Of a stretch of 64,000 nucleotides of DNA, positions 1-12,530 are shown piece after piece. The notes beneath the pieces are model-generated. The model made no database searches. It was not told the DNA's origin and saw only the letters and a list, made by a program, of their open reading frames with translations. This DNA comes from Sipunculus nudus (Eukaryota; Annelida; Sipuncula; Golfingiida; Sipunculidae), in contig CM049313.1 of assembly GCA_026874595.1 (NCBI GenBank), forward strand, positions 61,674,659 through 61,738,658. Direction: 5' to 3'. The stretch's first letter is position 1; every line of letters begins with the position of its first letter. Position numbers and translations under genes: made by a program.

Positions 1-599
1 AATATAATGTAAAATTGGAAATAGTAACATTTTTGTAAGTGAACACATCCTTTTATCTAGAAATGAAGTCTGTTGAAGGTGTACCGTCCTGGGAACACTC
101 TTCCAAGGGACATTATCAAAACATATATGATATGCATTGAACATTTAAATGTTACATGAATTAGTTGGAAGCCAATTTTTATTTTTTTTAAAAATTGATG
201 TTTAGAGATTAATATATATTTGCTGTAAGTCAATTAAATAGAAAACCAGTCTGTATTGATGTTTAGACTGTTAAGATGTAGTTTGTGTGATGAGCCATTG
301 AAAAAAATAATTTAAAAAATGCAATTTATCTAGGTAATTCTTAATATTAAAAGTATTTACTTTTAAAAATAAGGTATATAAAAGTAAGTCTCATTTATAA
401 TACACATTTGCACTTGGGATATTTGCTCTTACAATATTTGAATGTAAACAAATGCTACTCCAAATGAATTGTTGAAGAATGTTAAAAAATTAAGTTGACT
501 TTTTAGAGCATGTCAGAGTAAAGAACTAAGGTCCCTGGAAGTAAGAAACTCATGGTCCTCATGTGTCTGTACTTATTGATGTGTACAATCAAATTTTAA
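1..599. other. AT-rich unique sequence, no gene seen
   Basis: No open frame, repeat or RNA gene can be supported here. The stretch is AT-rich and stop-dense on both strands, as in introns or intergenic DNA. Confidence 0.6.
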
Positions 600-1040
600 A
601 TTTAAAAAAGGTAAAAAATAAATGATTAAAAAAATAAAAATAATAAAAATAAATGCTTAATTAAACATATTAAAATTAAATGATAAATTAAAAATAGTAA
701 AAATAAATGAAAAATAGAAAATAGTTAATAGTAAAAAAATGATATCTTAAAAATAGTAAAAGTAAATTGTACATTTATAATAGTTTAAATAAATTGTAAA
801 TTAAATATAGTTAAAAGATGATAAATTAAAAATAGTAAAAAATAAATGATAAATAAAAAATATTTAAAATATATGAAAAATTAAAAATATTTAAAATAAT
901 TGAATAATAAAAATACTAAAGTTAAAATTATTAGGTGATTAATAAAATTGTAAATACAAATGATAAACTGAAAAATAATTAGAATAAATGATAAACTTTA
1001 AAAAAAATAGTAAAAATAAATGATAAATTTAAATGCACCT
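600..1040. repeat. Degenerate A-rich tandem array
   Basis: Imperfect repeats built on AAATAAATGATAAATTAAAAATAGT recur with a spacing of roughly 25-35 bases. The copies have drifted strongly. There is no coding potential. Confidence 0.7.
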
Positions 1041-1670
1041 TTGTAAAAATTCCATTTAAAATTACATGTTATGGAGTAAGATATTTCCAGTTTGTCCATT
1101 CAAGATTTGAAGACTTGGCTTTTAAATATGTTTTTTACATTTAAACTGAGGTCTTCTCTGTGACCTTGATGCCTGAACCCCCATAACCTGTCAGGATATG
1201 CATGACTGGTCAGTGGAGGTGTCCAGACTCTCCTACACAGAACCAGGCAGCTGAACCCAGGAGTCTCTGTAGTTGTACTGTGTGCAGTTGAACAAGTTGT
1301 ACAAGGTGTGTGTACTGTTGTACAAGGTGTGTTTACAGTTGTACTGGGGAGTGTACTGTTGTACAAGAAAGCATGGATTACCTCCAGGTCCCAGTAGAAC
1401 TACACCGGTACAGGTATGTACACATTTATTTGCGCCAGTGCCTTAATTAAATGCTCTCAGCAAGTAACTTCAGTCTTAGTTAAGAGGTATTAAGTTCGTT
1501 GTGTGATAAATGCTCTAAATGAATGAGCAACTTAATGCTCCAGTTGAATGAGTGACATAATACTCTAAGTGAACTATAAAGTCTGCATGCTGTTCTGGCT
1601 ATCTTCTCAAATAAATGGTTACTTGTATCAAGACAGAGAAAAATAAATATTTATTTCATATGGAGGAGCC
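1041..1670. other. No gene; small GTTGTACAAGG repeats
   Basis: Around 1286-1370 the phrase GTTGTAC(A)AGG recurs four to five times. Around 1505-1580 a phrase of about 35 bases (AATGCTCTAAATGAATGAG) recurs about three times. The short open frame on the minus strand at 1100-1366 comes from the first of these and is not taken as a gene. Confidence 0.5.
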
Positions 1671-1890
1671 ACTATAGAACGCGGCTTCAGAGCGAATGTA
1701 GGATCACTCATGCACTGTCTCGACAAAGTTATGACTGTATAAGGACGGATGTTATGATGTTTAGGATTTATGTAATGGAGGAGAGTGTAAATGGCAGATA
1801 AAAATAAGTGGCAGATAAAAATAAGTGGCAAAATTAAGGTGCAAGTAGCAGTATCCTATGGTTGTTGGGATGAAGCCCGCGTTCTATAGT
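1671..1890. mobile_element. MITE-like element with ACTATAGAACGCG ends
   Basis: The left arm 1671-1688 reads ACTATAGAACGCGGCTTC. The right arm 1872-1890 is its reverse complement with one extra base. About 180 bases lie between them, with no coding frame of note. This size and structure fit a small non-autonomous DNA transposon. No target-site duplication could be fixed, so the superfamily is unassigned. Confidence 0.6.
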
Positions 1891-3941
1891 AGTACCCATG
1901 TGGAAAATATAACAACTAGTGAAATCTGTAATTAGAACTGCAATTCATACATCCAGCTTTGCTCTGTCTCCTGGGTATATTCACTTGGGCAAACCTACAG
2001 ACCCAGAACTGAGAATTTTTACCTGTGTTAGTAGATGGCAGTGCACTTGATTCACCCTAGACAGAGTGTCCGTCTCTATAATACAGAGATGGAGAGCACT
2101 GCATGCATTTTCGTGGTGCCCTGTCTAACTGATATTACTAAATGTCCGTCCAAATTACCAAACATAATCTAGCTAACATACCCTTAACTACGAGTCCTTA
2201 CTTGTTTCTTGCTCAAATAAGAAAATGAAACATATAATCCAGGTGCAAAATTAAGAAGCGATGCTCGCAGGTTTCTAACCAAACATGACATGTTGCTTTA
2301 GGGTCATGTTTTCAAAGTCCATCTTCTGATTGACTGTTAGGTTTCAGGCTCATTCATCATAGAAATCCAACTTAATTCCAAGCATAAGATTTACTGCCTG
2401 GTCCCTAAAATGGTGCCATCTAGTGAATAAAACAGAAAGTGCAAGCAAAACAATGGTCCCAAGTGGGGCTTGTAGCTATAGCCACTGGCAAATTTTCTCG
2501 TTTTCATTTATTAGAAATGGTTCACACACCCAGTAAAGACCCACGTTTGTTTATTTTAAGCTTTTTATCTGATTATCTAAATTTCTGTGTCCTTGCTCGC
2601 ACACCAATATTTTCAGTAGAGTGCTCATGTCCTCGCTCGCACACCAATATTTTCAATAGAGTGCTCGTTAGCCTCACTGGGAGGCTTACTAAATAGGCTA
2701 GATTCACCCCACTGTTGACGATAAATACAGCAATGTGTGATATAGCACTTGTGTGACATTGTAGTGTGGAATGCTTGTTTCAGTGCACTACTTGCCAATG
2801 CTCCATGAATGATATAGCATTTTAGTTGCCCAACCAGCTGATGCATGTGGTCACGGCAGCATCCACTGGAACAAGTCTTTGATCAGCAGTGCACTTGTGT
2901 TGTGCATAGCAGGGTCCTACAAGCATTGAATTCAGTATTTGAAGCACTACAATTGTATGCTCATTGGGAATTCTTTATCTCTGAATTTTATTATAAAAAA
3001 ACTCTTTCATGGAGATTCTGGTTTTGATAAGAAGCATAAGTGGATTTATGTTCAGCATAATATAGCTAATAGTAAAAGAGCAAATATTATTATGATTATA
3101 TTATATTTGTAAATTTGAAATTTACTGCTGAAAATTTAAAATGCAGCTTTCTCCACACTATCAAAATTGACACATAAAAAAATATAACCAGGACTGAGAA
3201 TACTGTTTAGAAAACCTTATTACACCTTAAAAGAGCTTATGTATATGTAAGATCCTGACCTTTTTTTTATCATATTTCACTATTCTAAAAATAAAAATAT
3301 ATTACATGTAAGAAAATTTCAATAACTCAAAGTTAATGTAGATCAATTACATTGATTGTTATTTAATATCAGTATATATATACTAAAATGAAGAACTTAA
3401 TTAGTTTAATAATTTTTTTAATAATTTCATTGTAAATTGAAATAAGTAGAAAATGCCCAAGGGTGACCTAGTTGCACCCACAGGAGTTTCTTTTTGGACA
3501 TTTGAAGAAAAAAAATCAACAACACTCATTTGAATTGTGGACTTCGCAAGCAACCTCCTTGACACCCAGACTAATTAATATTTTGATAATATCACATTGG
3601 TACAGTCATTAATACAAATAAATTATTATGAAATTAGATGTTTTTTTTTATAAATTAAGACTTGCAGGTTCATGCTAGGAATTTTTCACTTGTACCCTGG
3701 ATGTGAGGTTAGGGTCAGTTTATATTTAGTACACAGGCTGTAGGTGATGTAATTACTGAAGGTTAATTCACCGTAATTAAGGTTAACACGTCTTTCACGG
3801 TGACTTGAACCAACTCATCTGAGCATAACAGAACTTCAATTAGTTCCTGTAGGAATAATTTATTTGAGTGCACAGTCAGACGCTTCACAAAATTGCTGTA
3901 GGTAGGTCCAATTTACAGTCAAAACAAGCTCATTAAGCAGT
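1891..3941. other. No gene; one 40-bp tandem duplication
   Basis: At 2589-2668 a 40-base unit beginning GTCC(T/C)(T/C)GCTCGCACACC is present twice in tandem. The remainder is unique AT-rich DNA. Short open frames at 2439-3027 show no domain, start context or codon bias to support them. Confidence 0.5.
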
Positions 3942-4018
3942 GAGTGGAAGTGTGAGGGTTTAGGCATTGGACTGGGACTCTGAAGGGCACAGGTTTAAAC
4001 CAAGCTCAGGGGATTTGA
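3942..4018 (+). mobile_element. tRNA-like SINE relic
   Basis: The stretch GGCATTGGACTGGGACTC, followed by GGTTTAAACC at 3992-4001, resembles the anticodon arm and B box of a tRNA-derived SINE head. The A box is degenerate and no tail or duplication is visible. It is probably a decayed SINE, not a functional tRNA gene. Confidence 0.4.
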
Positions 4019-4080
4019 TGTAATGATGCAGAGGAATTGATCTATCCACCTAAGCCCTTTTAACTTATTATTATAATGAG

Positions 4081-6490
4081 CCCCCAGAACGCTCCTTCAC
4101 AGAAGGTCTTCTATGCCCATGGTAGTGACAGATGCTTATAATATAATAATGACGTCACAAAGGTCGATGTCACTTGTCGTCTTATTGACTGACGTCATCA
4201 ACTCGTATCACCTGACCTTTGTACACTATTTCACAGTCATTATGAGTTCTGTCTATCAATATTTTGGATTATATGTCCCATACAAATTACGTGCCAGGTA
4301 AGACATTATTATTGACTCGGTAGTCGGAGGAATGGCACCTGCAACCTATAGCCTAGAATTTTTTATACTGTCTCCTTTGTATAAAAAAAATATCTTGGAA
4401 AACATGCCGACATTGATTCTGGTAGTTTTAACAGGCTACACATATTTTATTTGACATAGCTCTGTCAAATTATGCAAAATTTTATTTTTGTCAGATGATT
4501 GACACTTTAGAATGTTTAAGGTCACCTGATTGGTTCCTCATTAGTCCAATGCTTATGATTATTCATTGAATGAATATGCGATTAAGGTCACATAGAGTTC
4601 ATGGATAGGTCAATTGACTTGGATTTTCACAGATATGTCCCAAATGTCTACTTTTTACAATCCTCTGGATACAATTGGGAATCCCAGATGGATTAATTCA
4701 TTTGATTTTTGGTATTTTTCCCACATCTATGATATCTTACTTTTTCCGATATCTGATTCATTTGCCTGTCTCTTTGTACTCTCAAGTATGGAGAAATTAT
4801 ATTAATTGGCACAGCAGTAATTTTATTTATTGGCTCAGCAATTGATATAACTGAGAATTAATGGTGTACCAGTTTATTGATTATATGGATGATTGGCCGT
4901 TTTCTTTCATAATCAGTCAGACAGAGGTCACCATACTTAGGAGGCAATTTGGTGACTTGCTAAAAATCCTTTGAATTTTCATGAAACTCATTATACATAT
5001 TTACTAATAGTCTCTCACCTGAATTACCTTCTCAGCAAGTTCTTCCATATTTAATGAGGTCAGAGGTCACCAGATACAGACGGGCATATTATGCAGGTTT
5101 GTGGTGCTCTTGTTGAACAATGGATCACAAATGATTACATGCAAAGTACTTGTTTATCCTTGACAGAGGTATAAAAATACGGCCCCTGGGGGCACATGGT
5201 AGCGAACAGCATTAAAACTGAACCTAGTGAATAAGTGTCATCAGCCTGGCTGTTACCTTGAAATTTAAGCCTGATATAAAAGTCAGACTGAATTTAATCA
5301 GTAAATATATTAAGTATAATTCTGTGCAGTTATGAATAATATAATTCCATAATTCAAAGCATACATACTAACATAACTTTCAGGTATGACAGAACAAAGT
5401 GTTTTCTCCATAGATCTTAATGAAATTGTGTTATACAAAATTTGGATCCATAACATCTTATTATTTTAACATTTCATGTCTTTTATATTTAAATATGTAG
5501 TCAGTTGTAATGCTCTGCATAATAGCTAATTAAATTACATAATTTGTAAGACATATTTGTTAATACTGACTTTTGGCTCCTTCTGGCTTTATCATTCTGG
5601 GAAAAAAATGGGTAATTGTACATTTTATTGATAATCTATTATATGTTTAAAAAATCAATTTATTTGTTCTCTGGTCATATTGCTTGGCTGCTTAAAAATC
5701 AGCAAAGAGTTTGCTTACCATCTCAGTTATAAATCAGTCAAAAGAAAGGGAATCTGGTATATGAATTAGCCGATTAAATTGAATTACTGCCCTCCCAACC
5801 TTGTGGTCACACTGTTGTGTGATAATGGTGCCTGTATATTAATAATGCACACTGTGCGTGGGTTGGAGATCCAAAACAACATCATAAAGGTTGTTCGGAC
5901 TGATTTTCAGCCCTCTTCTTAATCTCCTTATATTGTTGACTGTGTAAGCACAGATTAAATTTTGCATTTTTGTATTTTTAGCATTATACATCATTTTAGG
6001 TATGGTGTCTTGATAATTATGAGATTGAATTTTGCATTTGGGGTGGGGTTCAGACTCATCAGACAGTCTAGATACACCTTCTATAAAAAAACACCTCATT
6101 TAAAGTATAAAGATACAGTAATTGTATGCCTTACGTTCTTAATTACTCTTGGTGGATTTCTCATAAGACAGCAGCTCAGTTACATGACAGATTGCTGGTT
6201 TATGGAGGTATGATAGCTCTAAGGAAGTATCTATGGCCAAAAACACCTTATTTTGAAATCAGTAAAGAAGGTGTTTCAAATGCATATTAGACCCATGGAG
6301 TACACATCATTATTAATCTGATATCAAGTTCTTTTTGATGGTATTTATTTATAAAATTAATTTTTTCATGTTATTTTATTATTTTTTTACCATTTTGATT
6401 TTTAATAGGAAATTATTTTTGAGCAACCATTAACAGCAAACCATTTCATAGTAGGCCAATATCAAAGTACATAACAATATCTGAATTTTT
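4081..6490. other. AT-rich unique sequence, no gene seen
   Basis: Several AGGTCA hexamers occur between about 4510 and 5070, but spacing and orientation are irregular. No exon, repeat array or transposon end could be supported. Open frames at 4113-4805 and 5839-6213 are short and overlap on opposite strands without domain signals. Confidence 0.45.
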
Positions 6491-7072
6491 TATAGCTCAG
6501 CTGACTGAAAGTTATCTGAGCTATAGTGATCAATCTTTGTCTGTCTGTCCCTCTGTCCATTAACACAGGCACAAGTCATTACCTTTGGACCTGGAATCTT
6601 CATACTTTACATCCAGGGAGGTCCATGAAAAATCACCTTAAAACCTGAAATAAGGTGTCTGTTCCCCATATACTACAGCTGTAGGGCTCAGAAATACCCT
6701 CCAGATAATTAAAAATTGGATACAAAAGCTCTAGTATCTGAACAAATAATGCATTGATCACCATGATTCTTTGCATATATATTCATCATGCAGTGTTTCA
6801 TCAGTTCCTGCAGACTGGTGGCACCACCTGGATTTTTTTTCAAGTTTTTACACATTTTCTCTTCATTTTTATTCTACGTCTTACTTGACATCCAGGAAGG
6901 TCCATGAAAAATCTCCTAAGAAACCTGAACTTAGGTCTGTGTTAGCCATATTCTTTGAGCTGTGCTTCAGTTTAATTTGGATACCACCTACAAAATTTGG
7001 CATTCAGCTGATAAATTTCCTTTAGTGAATGTCTTTCTTGACAGCTGAGTGTCATGACCCCTGGGTCACTTG
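6491..7072 (+). mobile_element. Pearl/HINE-like element A (AGCTCAG family)
   Basis: The 5' end follows a T run and forms a hairpin with perfect 10-base arms (TATAGCTCAG at 6491-6500, CTGAGCTATA at 6516-6525). A TGTCTGTC run follows. The core holds two copies of a phrase containing ATCCAGG(G/A)AGGTCCATGAAAA about 290 bases apart and the palindrome variant GGTGGCACCACC at 6817-6828. The 3' end has CAGCTGAG (7042-7049), the inverse of the 5' CTCAGCTG. A TGACCC/GGGTCA hairpin (7055-7068) and CTTGTTTTT follow. This matches the layout of Helentron-associated, pearl-type non-autonomous elements (family knowledge). It has no coding capacity of its own. Confidence 0.7.
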
Positions 7073-10000
7073 TTTTTGTTGATCCTCTAGCATGTTTATT
7101 TCTTGTTTAAACAATTTTATTTTAAATAAAAATTCAGTTTTAGCATACATTATTAATGTCAGAAAAATGTGGAGAATCAGCTGTCAGGTGCCATCCAGGA
7201 AACACCTGATAACCTTACCCTTCCTAGAATCCCAGAAATATAGAAAAGTGAAAGTCACAGGTGCCAGGGGAGTTTGTCACAAACCAAGGTCAATAAGACA
7301 CTTATCAGCAAATAAGGTCTTTACTAATGTCTAGCTTCTAGGTCTAGCTGCTGTGTGCAGTGCTGTTGAAATTTCCTGCTGGCTGCCCTGCTGGAATGAA
7401 CAGCAGCAGATTAGGTTGGATAGACTGTCACCTGATCCCTGCAGATCAGAGAGCATGGCTCGAAAGGAAATCAGGAGCTTTGCAGGAAATTCCTAGAAAT
7501 TAATATCAGGGTATGACAGGGTTTAAACACTGGTATCACAAATGGTCAGGCATCAAAGTGATTAATAGAAAACCCTGTAGGAGCTGTTAATGTATGCCTG
7601 TGTGGGCTATTGGCCATTTGTTCCAAGGTACACTGGTTCTTCAAGCGGGATGGTCGATGATCATTACTTTCAGACGGCCGTGAGAATCGTACTTGCTGAC
7701 ACATCTGATGAAAATTTTATGGTACAGAGGCCTTGTTGCTATTAAAGTACAAAGAGCAGCCAGTGGAACGGTGGGATTAGGAGAGCTAAGTGCTGCTTTT
7801 AAATACAGTGGAAAACAATTATTGATGGGATAATTTGTGATGTAAAAGGTGCCAGGAGGGAAGATTAAGTTCAGTTGAGTCGTTGAATTCTTCATAGAAT
7901 AATAAGGAAATTAAGGAGCTTCCTTCTGTGACAGAAGGTGTGTTGAACTTCAGTGGGGAAAATGGATAAGAGTATTAAATGGATATAACTGCTTTTCTCA
8001 AATGATGCTAAAATGAGAATATGAACAGCAAAAATAAAAATCACTAGATGAAAATTAGTATTGCAAATATTGTCTCAGTATTTCACAAGAGTTCACTTGT
8101 ACAAGATGATGATATGCAGTCGTTCATATGTGTGATGCAGGTACTCTGAATTTATTTATTGAACATGACCATAACAGTTTGGAAGCTTGTCATGGCAGAC
8201 CAGAGATTGTAGGAAAAAATATTACAAGACAGGAATCAAGTATTTGATACATTTGCAGAAAGTCTGATAATTTCTAGGCATCAATTTTGAAACAATGAAT
8301 TTCTGATTCCCAGCCTTCTAAATGGTGTGATGACTGATATCCAGGAATATTTGACAGGGAACATTATATCTTGGAAGAGCAGTTAAAAAGATTTTAAATA
8401 TTATGGCTCTCATCTGTTCCAGTAAATGGAATCATCAACACATCTGCTTTTGGGAATTATATATTTATATAAAAGCCTGGATTTTGCTGTTTTAACAATT
8501 TTATGTTCATTTATATTATTATTGAACTACACTTACTTGAGGAGAGGTATGTATAATACATTCTATCCACCAGCCAGTGGTATGGAATATATCTAGATGA
8601 AGGATTTAGATTAATTAATAATAATCAATACCTAATTAATCAGTATTTCCTGGAAATGAGTGACAGGTATATGGTTTATGGATAAACATTCCATCATATA
8701 GCTCAGTTCATTCCAGTTGGTGTAAGTGTAATATTGTCAAAGTGTTAAGTAGATGCATGGAAGATCACTTTACCATAGAGCATCTCTTAATGTCTACATA
8801 CCACCAACAGGGGCAGTGGTGTAGCTGTGATGAAAATGAACATGAGGGACCTGCAGCTTGCACCAGCCGGAATGCCACAGATGGACAGAATAGTCAGGAG
8901 AAAGTGTAATAACTGTTTTCCCCAGGCTACCCAGTACACATTATTACGTGGTCGATTTACCAACCAGCTGGTATCATAATATACACACCCCAGGAGTTAA
9001 TGGTGGAACTAAAACCAACATTGTTTCTGGCTAACTTTGGCTCAGGTGAAGTTACATATATTTTCTGTGAGCCAGGCACTTGGGATGAAAATTGGATTTA
9101 CTGCAAGAATAACAACCTGTTCATGCATGCATTGTGTATATTAACCCCTGAACTGATAAAGAGCACATCTTTAGACCAGCATCACCCTGAATACCAGACC
9201 CTCAGCTAACATTGTGTTTACGAACAATAAAATAAGGACTGAAAATTAGACAGATGAATGGATGCCCCTGGACTAATTACCTGATAATTACCTGGAGGTA
9301 CTAATGTCAGTTCAAGTCCACAAAACAAATTGAAGTTCAGTGAATAAAAGCACCATTATTTCTACTGGTATGTGGATGCGTCCATCGGGAGGTCAGGTTT
9401 CTATACACAGCCGGCTAACCTGTCAATGCATATTGCTTGTTGTATAGACTGATGAGGAAACCTGCGCCTCTGAATGGTAGCTTAAACTAACAACCCTTCA
9501 CTGTATTCTGGCTGGTACCCGCAGTGATGAGGAGACTGGGATGGTATAGGGAACGTTAAATTTACAGTCCTTTTGTGTACCGCTTGAAATTAGCCTTCAG
9601 AGACCAGAACCTTGAGCTGTCTCAGCAGAGCTGTAAATTAACAGTCCTAGCAGCCCAATGCTGCAATCGGGAGCTTTAAAAGAAATGCTTCGTCAGCATG
9701 AATCCAAGGATAAACCGTGATCAGACTTGTGCCACCTCCAGGGACTTTTGAATTAACAGACCTTCAAGACTTAAAGAAGTTATGTAAAAAAAAACCTAGT
9801 TTTCTTCAAACAGGAACTAATCTTCAGCACAATTTTTAAACCTAAGCAGAAAATCGGGTGGTGTATGAGAGCTTTAACTTAATTACTGCTTCAGCAAACA
9901 GCCAATAACAGCTGTGAGGGAACCTATACGACTGGTGGGGGAAATCAAATATACATTTCTCCGGAAAACAGCCTGACAATTTAAGCATTGAAGAAAACGA

Positions 10001-10764
10001 TACTGCAGCAGAGAGATTTCATGGAACAGATCAGCAAACCTGTTAGGGAACTTGTCTTGTCTCTGGAGAGTGTAAAATTAACAGTTGTTCTGAACACAAC
10101 AGCGTGTTATTACAAGCTGAGTTGAGTTGTGTGCTGCTACAGATAATTTTTAGTAGTCATAGCTCAGTATCAGTGTTGAGAGGACCTCTTCACTCCACGA
10201 GAACTTTAAAGGACAAGCTATGTGCAGAAACCGCTGAACAATATCACCAGCCAGGCAGAGTGCAATACAGGATAGTTAAAAAAAAACAGTGCAATACAGG
10301 ATAGTTAAAAAAAAAAGTCTTCATTTCTAAAGACTTTGTATGCTGTGAAGGGTCTTGCAATGTGAGAGATTTCAATTAAGTTAACAGCTCTTATTAGCAA
10401 CAAAGACTGCACTGATGACCCATTAATCACTCAATTACATGACATGGAAGATGATTAGGGTTTATTGAGTACCTGTTCTGCTGTGACAGAGCTGGGATAT
10501 TCAATAAGTAACTTGCATTGAATGGCAATGGATGGGGCTGAAATTCAATTAAACTCTAGTATGTTGATCAATGATAGCGAAGACAATATTTTTCTTGCAG
10601 CAATATCCATGTTCAGTGCTATCTCAAACAATGCAGGATCAAGCTTATATCATGGTGTCAGCTCATGACAGCTGCACTCCTTATCTGAAACTCATCAGTG
10701 ATTCTCAGCATTCCAGGATCTGATTGTCATTACATCCTGATTCAGGTATATCATGCTGGTTTAT
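7073..10764. other. No gene supported; one 28-29 bp duplication
   Basis: Between about 9430 and 10,260 phrases such as AAATTAACAGTCCT and GAGAGCTTTAA recur, possibly a very decayed repeat. At 10,260-10,316 a unit containing GCAATACAGGATAGTTAAAA is duplicated in tandem. Open frames at 7641-7895 (minus), 9000-9209 and 10,104-10,304 show no recognisable domain. Confidence 0.4.
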
Positions 10765-10922
10765 ATGAATATTCATAAACTTCATTGTTATTGGTCAGAC
10801 TGATGAATATTCATGAACTATTCCTGTGTACACTAGAAACTGCCTCCAGAACGGATACAGACTGTTGTTGTATTGAGTTTATCTGTGCTACTATATAAAC
10901 TCATCATGTCATGAATATTCAT
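10765..10922. other. Cluster of three ATGAATATTCAT palindromes
   Basis: The perfect 12-base palindrome ATGAATATTCAT occurs at 10,765-10,776, 10,803-10,814 and 10,911-10,922. No tandem repeat unit links them, so they are not simply copies within an array. Such homotypic clustering can mark a regulatory element, and the half site resembles POU-factor binding sites, but this is inference. Confidence 0.35.
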
Positions 10923-11577
10923 GAGTTCATCATCATGTCCACTGTACAGGATTTACTTTCAGAGGGTAATTGTATTAAGCATCACTGCAGTATTGATGGG
11001 CTTGGTGCCTAAATTTATTTAATCAGTATAGGTGTTTAACGTGTGCATTACGTCTGAATAACTGCATGAGTGCCAGCACAGATACTGGGACCATTTGGTT
11101 TGTGTTATCTTATTGAAAGATATTTCATGATGAGTCATTTGCTTATATTTAAATGACAGTAATTCAGAATTGGAGATATGCTGATCACCATATTATACAA
11201 CAGAGGAACATAAGCTGTTCTCTTTTGAAATATCACCAATTAATGATTGACATTTTGTATGGATTACTTTGGAACAGGATTTATTCATAGCACATTATAG
11301 ACCATACATTACATTAATTATTAAGTGTGGATATTCAAAACTTGACCATTACCACAAGATATTATATATGCATTTTTTGGAATCCCTCATATTCAGAGTT
11401 TAGAAAAATATTATGGTATAAAATCCTGTGTTACCTGAAGATTTTACTAAGATAAGATCTGGATATCCTGGAGCTGGCCACACCAGTATACAGCCACAGT
11501 CGTCGGCTGTCTGATATATACATATTGCTGTGGGTAATAGGGGCTTTGGAGTAGAGGACTAATAGGAACAGTTTCAG

Positions 11578-11653
11578 ATTCTGGCAAGATGTTGACCGTG
11601 CCGGTTCTCCACAAAGCCTTCCACCGGAAGAAGGATCTCCAGCGACCTCTGAG
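11578..11653 (+). CDS. Candidate 76-bp internal exon of unknown gene
   Basis: The segment is preceded by GTTTCAG (acceptor AG at 11,576-11,577) and followed by GAG|GTAGGA (donor GT at 11,654-11,655). In the frame starting at the third base it is open for 24 codons and includes VPVLHKAFHRKKDLQRPL. Most third positions are G or C, unlike the AT-rich surroundings. The first two and last two bases would complete codons with neighbouring exons. A second frame is also open, so the reading frame is not certain. No family is recognised. It may be a cassette exon of a large plus-strand gene whose intron makes up much of this window, or a chance GC-rich patch. Confidence 0.3.
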
Positions 11654-11659
11654 GTAGGA

Positions 11660-12241
11660 AACCAGTTCCCTGGGGACCATTTATTCTCAGTTTTAATATC
11701 AGTGTTAGCTGTTCTTTTAACCTGAGCTCACTGTCCTTTAGATTGGTCTTTGTGGTACATATATAACCATACATCATCCCTATATAGAGCAGTACATCAT
11801 CTACAGCTTGTATCAATAAAAACCATTTATTATTGGATCTCTGTTAGGTCATATCTCACTGACTATTGCAATAGCACTTGTTTAAATTACAGATACATTT
11901 TAACTTAACTTTTATATATTTTACCCAGGAATTTCAGTGACATAAATGTAAAGGTTTATTATGTCTCTTTTTATTGTTATTGTGATTGATTTTGTAGATG
12001 TATCTCACCATAAAATACAGGATCTTATAACATAAAGCACTGGAATGTGTTGCAGATAATACAATTTTATTCATTGGGATATGAAAGTTTATATTTCTAA
12101 ATAAGTCATGTACTCTTCAAAATCATATTTTATTTTTACTACTAATTTAGTCTTATACCTACAAATTGTAATAAATAAATTTAAAGTTGATTTAATTTTA
12201 AATAAATTTTTATTGGTTTGTCTGTCAGAATGATATTATTT
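11660..12241. other. AT-rich unique sequence, no gene seen
   Basis: No repeat structure, exon or transposon end is supported. Minus-strand open frames reaching into 11,447-11,816 overlap the candidate exon on the other strand. Confidence 0.45.
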
Positions 12242-12387
12242 TTATATGCCCTCACATGACTTGAGTATTATGGCATATCAGTCCCTTTACTTTAAGTGTT
12301 GCTGCGATTACTTACCGTGGCCTCGATGGATTTTCACCAAACTCACCATAACTACTAACCAACAGATTGACTTAAGATTAGTTAGGA
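12242..12387 (+). mobile_element. 5' end relic of a pearl/HINE-like element
   Basis: After a T run, the 5'-type terminal hairpin is seen as ATATGCC (12,244-12,250) pairing with GGCATAT (12,272-12,278). The phrase CGATGGATTTTCACCAAACT follows and resembles phrases in the element at 37,533-38,577. No 3' end is found; the sequence gives way to a MITE relic. Confidence 0.45.
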
Positions 12388-12530
12388 TTCAGGCCTTTGT
12401 GTAAAGGTCTTTATTGAACCAACTTGTCCAGTCTGGCAAGTAGGAGTTTACTTTCAGTTGTCCTACCACCAATTTTTCGAACTTTTACTTGTGCCAGGCA
12501 AGGGGTTAACCATTAATTAATGTTGAGCCT
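12388..12530 (+). mobile_element. 3' half of a GGGCTC-type MITE
   Basis: It aligns by eye with 18,015-18,147: GG(T/C)(C/T)TTTA..., CAAGTAGG, GAACTTT(T/C)ACTTG, then GGTTAACCATTAATTAATGT and TGAGCC at the end. Only the right part is present, so this is a truncated copy. Confidence 0.6.

Noticed and set aside
4510-5070. Nuclear receptor response region from several AGGTCA hexamers
   Set aside because: Spacing and orientation are irregular and the hexamer is short; there is no extended half site as seen in the element cores.
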